Shown here piece by piece: positions 1-4,870 of a stretch of DNA of 8,438 bases. Source of the DNA: Prevotellaceae bacterium UBA1787 (lineage in GTDB: Bacteria > Bacteroidota > Bacteroidia > Bacteroidales > Bacteroidaceae); NCBI GenBank assembly GCA_002315195.1, contig DCGD01000053.1, positions 1-8,438 on the forward strand, read 5' to 3'. The notes beneath the pieces were generated by a model that saw only the letters and a list, made by a program, of their open reading frames with translations, had not been told where the DNA came from and did not search any database. Every line of letters begins with the position of its first letter. Position 1 is the stretch's first letter. Made by a program: the position numbers and the translations under genes.

Positions 1-607
1 GGTGCCAGTGAAAGCGGTTCAACTTATATACCGCCATGATGTCCAACATACGCTTGATTTCCGTGACGTCGAAGAAATGCCGTGCGCAATCCAGCATGAA
101 GCCCCGGTAGGCGAAAGTTGGCTGATCGTGTATTTTTAGGCAAGGGAGCGCATATTCCGTGACGTTAGTGTCTTTGACTCCCATGCCGATGCAAGCCGGC
201 AACAGTTTCTTGATGGTAACAAAAGCGTAGTAAACACCCGTGGCGGACGTACTTTCAATCTCTATGCCGGCGGAATGGATGGAAAGCGTGTAGCCTTCCT
301 TTTCCCGGGGTGAGGCGGAGGGTTTGGGCAAGATGCGAATTTTGACAGTGCAGTTGTTCTCATCGCCAATGATGGCGGTGCAGTTTGTGGCGACTTTGTT
401 GAAATCGTTAATGAAACATTGGATTTCAGTTGTTACGCTGTCCGGTAAATTATTTCCGCCTATCGTGAAACGGGGCGGCAGAACAAACTGCCCAGGGTTT
501 TCAGTAATTTGCTTGGGCCAAGGTGTCAAATTGACGAAGCCGCTCGCATAGGTGCTGAAAAGGATATTGAGGACTAAAAAAACAAAAAAGCGGAAGTGTC
601 TTCTCAT
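1..607 (-). CDS. Beta-N-acetylhexosaminidase, GH20 family (N-terminal part; runs off left edge)
   Basis: Reading the minus strand from the ATG at 607-605 gives 202 open codons to the window edge. The product would remove terminal GlcNAc or GalNAc from glycans in the periplasm or at the cell surface. Residues 1-21 form a signal peptide (MRRHFRFF, then a hydrophobic run ending TYA, probable cut A21|S22). Residues 25-160 match the small GH20b domain (NLTPWPKQI near 26-34; GYTLSI and GVYYAF at 105-129). Residues 164-202 are the start of the GH20 TIM barrel: YRGFMLD, then ARHFF, then YKLNRFHWH. Arg168 in YRG corresponds to the conserved sugar-binding arginine. The catalytic Asp-Glu pair lies beyond the edge and cannot be checked. 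The start is favoured because a TAnnTTTG box sits 24 bp upstream, leaving a short leader. The family call is firm; substrate specificity cannot be read. Confidence 0.93.
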   Translation of the reverse strand, partial: MRRHFRFFVFLVLNILFSTYASGFVNLTPWPKQITENPGQFVLPPRFTIGGNNLPDSVTTEIQCFINDFNKVATNCTAIIGDENNCTVKIRILPKPSASPREKEGYTLSIHSAGIEIESTSATGVYYAFVTIKKLLPACIGMGVKDTNVTEYALPCLKIHDQPTFAYRGFMLDCARHFFDVTEIKRMLDIMAVYKLNRFHWH

Positions 608-630
608 GTAATGAATGTTGAATGATTTTG

Positions 631-638
631 CAAATATA
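631..638 (-). promoter_or_regulatory. Probable promoter -7 box (TATATTTG) for the GH20 gene
   Basis: On the minus strand this is TATATTTG, an exact match to the Bacteroidetes -7 consensus TAnnTTTG. It lies 24 bp before the GH20 start codon, a sensible spacing for a short 5' leader. No good -33 TTG/TTTG element is visible at the expected distance, but that element is poorly conserved in this phylum. Confidence 0.5.
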
Positions 639-699
639 CATATTATCTTTGATAAACTGTCTCGTTTTTGCGGATAAGAACGGGTGGATAAGAAAACGT

Positions 700-707
700 T
701 AATTTTG
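700..707 (+). promoter_or_regulatory. Possible distal promoter -7 box (TAATTTTG)
   Basis: Exact TAnnTTTG match on the plus strand, about 410 bp before the Lrp/AsnC start. No -33 partner is seen at 19-21 bp. If it is used, the transcript would carry a very long leader or encode a small RNA. A chance match is possible. Confidence 0.22.
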
Positions 708-956
708 TAGCGGTGTCAATGGTAAGAAGTTGTGAGTTTTAAGCAATGGTGTTTGACCTTTGGTGTGTTTCAGTGCCAAAGCCAAAGCTGCAAGTTCAAT
801 TTATGCAACACAAGAAAAACAATCAAAAGTGGCGAAAACAACGATGAGTCAATGATGGGTGTAAGAAAAGCATGTAACATTGCAATCAATTTGCAAGAAA
901 AAAGACATTCCATTATGGCAACATTGCAAATTCCGCAAGACGATGAAAAAGAAGAC

Positions 957-964
957 TAACTTTG
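957..964 (+). promoter_or_regulatory. Possible upstream promoter -7 box (TAACTTTG)
   Basis: Exact TAnnTTTG match on the plus strand, 155 bp before the ATG of the Lrp/AsnC gene. It is followed by GTACC and an A-rich stretch suitable as an initial transcribed region. No clear -33 element. It may serve as a second promoter for the five-gene cluster. Confidence 0.33.
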
Positions 965-1090
965 TACCAAATCATAAAAAATCATATAAAACCAAAATTC
1001 GCAACCACATAACAAGAGCGTAAAATGAGAATAATCAAGAAAAAATGAAGAAATAAGCATTAAGATAGCCATGCTTTCCGATATTAATTG

Positions 1091-1098
1091 TACATTTG
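1091..1098 (+). promoter_or_regulatory. Probable promoter -7 box (TACATTTG) of the lrp-QC-sufE-nfeD-SPFH cluster
   Basis: Exact TAnnTTTG match ending 21 bp before the ATG at 1120, so transcription would start near 1103-1106 with a leader of about 15 nt. The box covers the in-frame TTG at 1096, which argues that this TTG is promoter DNA and not a start codon. No -33 TTG is seen at the usual distance. Confidence 0.45.
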
Positions 1099-1119
1099 CC
1101 ATATACTACAAAACAAATC

Positions 1120-1617
1120 ATGCAAAACAAAATAGACAATCTTGACTTGCGTATCTTGCAAGTGATATCCAACGATGCGCGTTCGCCTCTTTCCGATGTG
1201 GCAGCCAAATGCAATGTCTCAAGAGCCGTAGTCCACCAGCGTATATCCAAGTTGGTGGAAAAAGGCGCCATTTTGGGATCGGGCTACCATGTCAATCCCA
1301 AATCCATAGGTTACTCAACCTGCACGTTTGTCGGTATCAATTTGGAACGCGGTTCCATGTACAGAAAAGTGGTGGAATGTCTTAACGAAATACCTGAAGT
1401 AGTGGAATGTCACTTTACAACAGGCAATTTCACCATGATGATCAAGTTGTATGCATACGACAATGAGCATTTGATGACGTTGATCAACACTAAGATACAG
1501 CAGATACCCGGAGTCATCAGTACGGAAACGCTTATTTCGTTGCATCAAAGCATCACCCGCCAGCTTCCCATTGTATTTTCTGATGAAGATGATCAGGAAC
1601 AACAAGGCATCCTCTAA
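1120..1617 (+). CDS. Lrp/AsnC family transcriptional regulator
   Basis: A 165-residue DNA-binding regulator of the feast/famine type, the usual size for the family. Residues 3-50 form the AsnC-type helix-turn-helix (IDNLDLRIL, then DVAAKCNVSRAVVHQRISKL with the recognition helix near 34-44). Residues 68-142 form the RAM effector-binding and oligomerisation domain (TFVGINLERGS, VVECHFTTGNFTMMIKLYA, IPGVISTETLISL). An acidic/Gln tail (SDEDDQEQQ) ends the protein. Such proteins usually form octamers or other assemblies and respond to amino acids; the ligand here cannot be read. ATG 1120 is chosen over the in-frame TTG at 1096 because the TTG lies inside a promoter-like box and family members begin just before the IDNLD motif. 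The next gene starts 11 bp after the stop, so it is probably the first gene of the operon and may regulate itself and the cluster. Confidence 0.93.
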   Translation: MQNKIDNLDLRILQVISNDARSPLSDVAAKCNVSRAVVHQRISKLVEKGAILGSGYHVNPKSIGYSTCTFVGINLERGSMYRKVVECLNEIPEVVECHFTTGNFTMMIKLYAYDNEHLMTLINTKIQQIPGVISTETLISLHQSITRQLPIVFSDEDDQEQQGIL

Positions 1618-1628
1618 AATCAGCGTTT

Positions 1629-2633
1629 ATGAAAAGAAAAAAATCGTTCAAATCAGTCATGATTATAGGTGCTGCAATTTTTTCCATGCTTGTTTCGTGT
1701 AAGGGCAACAAGCAAATGGAGCCTGTAGTGCCAAGCAGCGAAACATCGGTGAAAGTGCCTGAGTTCAATGCGGATAGCGCCTATGGAAGCATAGTGGAGC
1801 AATGTGCTTTCGGACCTCGGGTGTGTGAAACGGAAGCCCATGAAAAGTGTGGTCAGTATATCATGCGGAAATTTCAGCAGTATGGAATGAAAGTTACACG
1901 TCAGGAAGCCGAATTTACACGTTATGACGGTGTGCGCATGAAAGGATACAACATCATTGCGGAAAGCGGTTCTCAGACGGGAGAACGCCTATTGTTAGCC
2001 GCCCATTGGGACAGTCGTCCCTGGGCCGACCATGATGTAATTCCGGATAACCACAGGAAACCAGTGGAAGCCGCCAACGACGGAGCAAGCGGAGTGGCGG
2101 TCATGCTTGAATTGGCGCGTGTCATTTCGCATGAAAGCCCCAATGTTTCCGTGGATTTTGTTTGTTTCGACGCTGAAGATGCCGGCGCACCCGAATGGGA
2201 AGAGGAACAGGTGGGCGATGAGGAAACCTGGTGTCTTGGTTCTCAATATTGGGCGCACAATCCTCACAACACCAATTATAGATATGGCATTCTGCTTGAC
2301 ATGGTGGGTGGGCAAGGCGCTCGCTTCTTTCAGGAAATCTATTCCAAGCGTTATGCCTCCAATCTTGTGGAGCGAGTGTGGGCTGCTGCCAGGGAAGCGG
2401 GTTACAGTTCATTTTTCCCCAAGGTGGAAGCAGGATGCGTAATGGACGATCATGTACCCGTCAACCAGATTGCAAAAATTCCGATGATTGACATCATACC
2501 ATATTATCCAAACGGAACAAGCAGTTTCGGTCCGACTTGGCACACGACACACGACACCCCGGAAAACATCGACCCAGGAACGTTGAAAGCCGTAGGGCAG
2601 ACGCTTCTTCAATTCATTTATCAAAATCCATAA
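1629..2633 (+). CDS. Glutaminyl-peptide cyclotransferase (type II glutaminyl cyclase, M28-fold) lipoprotein
   Basis: This zinc enzyme of the M28 aminopeptidase fold would convert N-terminal Gln of exported proteins to pyroglutamate. The 334-residue precursor starts with a lipoprotein signal peptide: charged MKRKK, a hydrophobic run, and lipobox LVSC with Cys24 as the lipid site. The residues after Cys24 (KGNKQ) are not an acidic surface-export signal, so I infer anchoring that faces the periplasm. Likely zinc ligands are Asp151 (AANDGASG), one of Glu183/Asp184 (FDAED, whose other member is the catalytic acid) and His305 (TWH). Other conserved sites are the HWDSRP loop (126-131), Asp224 (LLDMVGG), Asp273/274 (MDDHVP) and Trp304, which map onto known residues of mammalian-type QC. 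Related enzymes occur in Porphyromonas, Tannerella and Prevotella. A plain M28 aminopeptidase is the alternative; the single zinc-site pattern and Trp-His pair favour QC. It sits 11 bp after the regulator and 11 bp before sufE. Confidence 0.9.
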   Translation: MKRKKSFKSVMIIGAAIFSMLVSCKGNKQMEPVVPSSETSVKVPEFNADSAYGSIVEQCAFGPRVCETEAHEKCGQYIMRKFQQYGMKVTRQEAEFTRYDGVRMKGYNIIAESGSQTGERLLLAAHWDSRPWADHDVIPDNHRKPVEAANDGASGVAVMLELARVISHESPNVSVDFVCFDAEDAGAPEWEEEQVGDEETWCLGSQYWAHNPHNTNYRYGILLDMVGGQGARFFQEIYSKRYASNLVERVWAAAREAGYSSFFPKVEAGCVMDDHVPVNQIAKIPMIDIIPYYPNGTSSFGPTWHTTHDTPENIDPGTLKAVGQTLLQFIYQNP

Positions 2634-2644
2634 AAATCAAAACA

Positions 2645-3067
2645 ATGACCATCAACGAAACACAGAACGACATCATAGAAACATTCAGCGAGTTGGACGA
2701 TTGGATGGACCGTTACCAAATGCTCATTGACATGGGCAACGACCAGCCATCCCTTCCGGAAAAAGAGAAGAACGACAGCAATCTGATTCCAGGTTGCCAA
2801 AGCCGCCTTTGGCTGACATGCGAACAAAAAGAGGGAAAACTCCATTTCCGCGCGGAAAGCGACGCGCTCATCGTAAAGGGCATCGTGGCGCTTCTCATCA
2901 GTGTACTTGACGGCCATACCCCAGAAGAAATCCTAAACGCGGACTTGTATTTCATCAAGGCAATAGGACTTTCCGAACACCTTTCGCCAACCAGAAGCAA
3001 CGGATTGGCTTCCATGCTGAAGCAAATGCGGATGTATGCCATCGCCTACCAAGCGAAAGGTTCATGA
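2645..3067 (+). CDS. sufE: SufE family sulfur-transfer protein
   Basis: A 140-residue cytoplasmic protein, normal length for SufE. It takes persulfide sulfur from the cysteine desulfurase SufS and passes it to the SufBCD scaffold for Fe-S cluster assembly. The acceptor cysteine is Cys51 in LIPGCQSRLW (47-56), at the same position number as in E. coli SufE. The C-terminal family signature LSPTRSNGL is at 113-121, followed by the helix AMLKQMRMYA-like segment (SMLKQMRMYA, 123-132). The open frame extends upstream into the cyclase gene (to 2537), but ATG 2645 is the right start: it gives the standard family N-terminus and leaves an 11-bp gap. The stop overlaps the next ATG as ATGA (3064-3067), suggesting translational coupling. 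No sufS, sufB, sufC or sufD is in the window, so it works in trans with a suf locus elsewhere. Confidence 0.95.
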   Translation: MTINETQNDIIETFSELDDWMDRYQMLIDMGNDQPSLPEKEKNDSNLIPGCQSRLWLTCEQKEGKLHFRAESDALIVKGIVALLISVLDGHTPEEILNADLYFIKAIGLSEHLSPTRSNGLASMLKQMRMYAIAYQAKGS

Positions 3068-3537
3068 AAAAAACGTATTCATTCAATTCACATACTATGA
3101 CAGCATTTCAAGGTTGGTTGGGCATCGCTTTTGTCCTTTTCATTCTTGAACTCTTCATTCCCTCCGGTTTTGCATTGCTATGCTTTGCCGTGGGAGCGTT
3201 GGCCGCCACGTTGGCAGCACTGGCGGGAGTTAACATTTATGTGCAACTCGTCGCGTTCACCGTGATTACGCTGCTTTCTTTCATCTTCATTCAACCCTTT
3301 CTTATTAGCCATCTCAACAAAAGGAGCAAAGAAAGACCAAAAACCAACGCCGATGCGCTCATCGGGAAGACGGCGCGTGTCATCGAAACCATTCATGGTA
3401 AGGCAAAGACCGGAATCGTGGCCATTGACGGCGACCGTTGGCAGGCTTTCAGCGAAAACGGCGACGAAATTAAAGAGGGAGAAATGGTGGAAGTGACAGC
3501 CATCAACAGCATCATTCTCACAGTAAGAAAACTTTAA
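3064..3537 (+). CDS. NfeD-like membrane protein (short form, with OB-fold domain)
   Basis: A 157-residue protein with three predicted membrane segments (about 17-33, 36-55 and 58-80), then a basic linker (NKRSKERPK, 85-93) and a C-terminal soluble beta-barrel domain of the NfeD OB-fold type (98-157: ALIGKTARV, then GIVAIDGDRWQAFS, then IKEGEMVEVTAINSIILTV). The short NfeD form lacks the ClpP-like protease domain of long NfeD and is typically paired with an SPFH protein, as here. It is thought to act as a membrane partner or organiser for that protein; its exact biochemical role is unknown. The start at 3064 overlaps the sufE stop by 4 bp. An in-frame ATG at 3097 would give a 146-residue protein beginning just before the first membrane segment, closer to many relatives, so the first 11 residues are uncertain. 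Confidence 0.88.
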   Translation: MKKTYSFNSHTMTAFQGWLGIAFVLFILELFIPSGFALLCFAVGALAATLAALAGVNIYVQLVAFTVITLLSFIFIQPFLISHLNKRSKERPKTNADALIGKTARVIETIHGKAKTGIVAIDGDRWQAFSENGDEIKEGEMVEVTAINSIILTVRKL

Positions 3538-3564
3538 GTACAATACATTCAAAATTTAATCGTT

Positions 3565-4542
3565 ATGAATACACTTATTATTTTAGCCATTATTGCCGTG
3601 GCTATCATCATGGTGGTGTCAAAGGGAATAAAGATTATTCCGCAGTCCGAAACACAAGTCATAGAACGTCTTGGACGGTTCGATCGCGTATTGAATCCCG
3701 GACTCAACATCATTCTTCCATTCATTGACAAAGCCCGTGAAATTTCCACGCGCATACCTTATCAGACATCAAACGGAAAAGTTTATGCCATCATCAAAAC
3801 CACCACGAAGATAGACTTGCGTGAACAGGTTTATGATTTTGCCAAGCAGAGCGTTATTACCAAGGATAACGTCGTGACTGAAATCAATGCGCTTCTCTAT
3901 TTCCAAATCATGGATCCCGTGAAGGCGGTTTATGAAATAGACAATCTTCCCAACGCCATCGAAAAACTGACGCAAACCACCTTGAGAAACGTTGTTGGAG
4001 AACTGGAATTGGACGAGTCGTTGACATCGCGCGACATAATCAATACCAAGTTGCGTATTGTGTTGGATGAAGCCACCAACAAGTGGGGTGTCAAAGTCAA
4101 TCGCGTGGAATTGCAGGACATCACGCCTCCCGATTCAGTACGCAGGGCAATGGAACAGCAGATGCAGGCGGAGCGTTCCCGCCGCGCGGAAATTCTGCGT
4201 GCGGAGGGAGAAAAGCAATCGCAGATCCTTCAGTCCGAAGGAGAGAAACAGTCCCTCATCAACCAGGCGGAGGCCGATAAGCAATCCAAGATACTCAAGG
4301 CTGAAGGCGAAGCACGTGCAAAGATACTTCAGGCTGAAGCCGAAGCGGCCGCCATTCTCAAGGTGTCGCAAGCCGTCGCACAGAGCAAAACTGACCCTGC
4401 CGCCTATCTTTTGGCGACCAAATACATTTCGACGCTCAAGGAAATGGTCAATGGCAAGGATACCAAGACCGTCTATCTGCCATACGAAGCCACGGGTATT
4501 CTCGGTAGTTTGGGTAGCATAAAAGGTATTTTCAAGGAATAA
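3565..4542 (+). CDS. SPFH/Band 7 (stomatin-like, QmcA/paraslipin type) membrane protein
   Basis: A 325-residue protein of the stomatin/prohibitin superfamily. Residues 1-18 form a single N-terminal membrane segment. Residues 20-185 are the SPFH domain, with family landmarks IIPQSETQVIERLGRFDRVLNPGLNIILPF in shortened form (VIERLGRF at 32-39, LNPGLN at 43-48), DNVVTEINALLYFQI (101-115), LTQTTLRNVVGELELD (135-150) and WGVKVNRVELQDITPP (174-189). Residues 191-270 form a charged coiled coil built on five 11-residue repeats. A C-terminal domain (275-325) includes YLLATKYI and a Gly-rich end GILGSLGSIKGIF. Proteins of this kind form large ring or cage oligomers that organise membrane microdomains and affect protein quality control. 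It follows the NfeD-like gene by 27 bp, the classic NfeD-SPFH pairing. It is the last gene of the cluster, 22 bp before a hairpin. Confidence 0.93.
   Translation: MNTLIILAIIAVAIIMVVSKGIKIIPQSETQVIERLGRFDRVLNPGLNIILPFIDKAREISTRIPYQTSNGKVYAIIKTTTKIDLREQVYDFAKQSVITKDNVVTEINALLYFQIMDPVKAVYEIDNLPNAIEKLTQTTLRNVVGELELDESLTSRDIINTKLRIVLDEATNKWGVKVNRVELQDITPPDSVRRAMEQQMQAERSRRAEILRAEGEKQSQILQSEGEKQSLINQAEADKQSKILKAEGEARAKILQAEAEAAAILKVSQAVAQSKTDPAAYLLATKYISTLKEMVNGKDTKTVYLPYEATGILGSLGSIKGIFKE
4201..4359 (+). repeat. Five in-frame 33-bp units encoding an 11-residue (hendecad) coiled-coil repeat
   Basis: Within the SPFH gene, residues 213, 224, 235, 246 and 257 begin five units of the form [A/S]-E-[G/A]-E/D-K/A-Q/R-S/A-x-I-L-x: AEGEKQSQIL, SEGEKQSLIN, AEADKQSKIL, AEGEARAKIL and AEAEAAAIL (the last one degenerate). 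The spacing is exactly 11 residues throughout. The nucleotide sequences have diverged, so this is an old protein repeat and not a recent DNA duplication. An 11-residue period is expected for a near-straight or slightly right-handed coiled coil. Confidence 0.85.
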
Positions 4543-4564
4543 CCAAATCCTCAGAAAGATAAAA

Positions 4565-4606
4565 GCATCAAGCCCTTGGACCAAAGAGGTTGCAAGGGCT
4601 TGATGC
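4565..4606 (+). terminator. Long perfect hairpin, probable terminator of the five-gene cluster
   Basis: GCATCAAGCCCTTG (4565-4578) is the exact reverse complement of CAAGGGCTTGATGC (4593-4606), a 14-bp stem with a 14-nt loop that can form a further ACC/GGT mini-stem. It begins 22 bp after the SPFH stop codon. On the plus strand no U-run follows. On the minus strand it is followed by TTTTATCTTTC, so it would look more like a canonical intrinsic terminator for leftward transcription. It may also act as a 3'-end stabiliser. Confidence 0.65.
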
Positions 4607-4765
4607 GTAGAAATGCCGGAAGATTGGTAGAGCGCCCACGCGCTGTTCCATCCATTTTCATCCTGTCATTTGGCGAACAATCCCTTGCCACGATATGAGA
4701 CACGATCCGATGCCTTGCGGTTTTATGGTGGTTACTTACCAAAACAACAACTCAAAAATGTGGAA

Positions 4766-4797
4766 TTGTGAAATAAATGCAAATAAGATATGCTTTA
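4766..4797 (+). promoter_or_regulatory. Weak candidate promoter for the GH5-like gene
   Basis: TTG at 4766-4768 and a degenerate -7-like element TATGCTTTA at 4789-4797 are separated by 20 bp, a sensible spacing for Bacteroidetes. The -7 element carries one extra base relative to TAnnTTTG and lacks the final G. It would give a leader of about 65-70 nt before ATG 4871. No better match lies between 4607 and 4870. Confidence 0.22.
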
Positions 4798-4870
4798 TTA
4801 AACATTCAGGAACGTCAACAGGTCATATTGGCAGGAACATCAAATGTTGAACAATTAAAACATAACAGTT

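Larger units (their letters stand above)
608..1119. other. Divergent intergenic region, 512 bp, no convincing gene
   Basis: This stretch separates the minus-strand GH20 gene from the plus-strand Lrp/AsnC cluster. It holds one minus-strand and three plus-strand TAnnTTTG boxes. An A-rich segment at 940-1120 has many short stops. A small inverted repeat CTTTGG (758-763) / CCAAAG (776-781) has a 12-nt spacer and only weak extension. Open frames at 732-959 (75 codons, GTG start) and 943-1023 (27 codons) do not resemble any protein I know and have unconvincing composition. The region could be a long regulated leader, could hold a small RNA, or could be decayed sequence. Confidence 0.6.

Noticed and set aside
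324..551. Plus-strand 75-codon frame over the GH20 N-terminal region
   Set aside because: Antisense to an obvious GH20 gene that reads through to the window edge on the minus strand.
732..959. 75-codon open frame with GTG start between two promoter-like boxes
   Set aside because: Cys/Gln/Asn-heavy composition with no recognisable motif, no start context, and the frame ends at another promoter-like box; more likely chance in a non-coding region.
943..1023. 27-codon Lys/Asn/Arg-rich open frame starting MKKKTNF
   Set aside because: Composition is what the A-rich DNA gives by chance, and the TAACTTTG box lies inside it.
1035..1271. Minus-strand open frames over the Lrp gene and its upstream region
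   Set aside because: Antisense shadows of a clearly recognisable plus-strand gene, with no family resemblance.
4058..4584. Long alternative-frame and antisense frames (149-154 codons) across the SPFH coiled coil
   Set aside because: They arise from the repetitive, stop-poor coiled-coil codons; the SPFH frame is unambiguous.
4611..4650. tRNA-like D-arm string TTGGTAGAGCGC after the SPFH hairpin
   Set aside because: No matching acceptor stem, anticodon arm or GTTCGA-type T-arm can be built around it; treated as a coincidence.
4720..4746. Imperfect inverted repeat GTTTTATGGT / ACCAAAAC as a possible riboswitch or leader hairpin
   Set aside because: Pairing is interrupted and weak, lies before the candidate promoter of the downstream gene, and matches no known riboswitch core.
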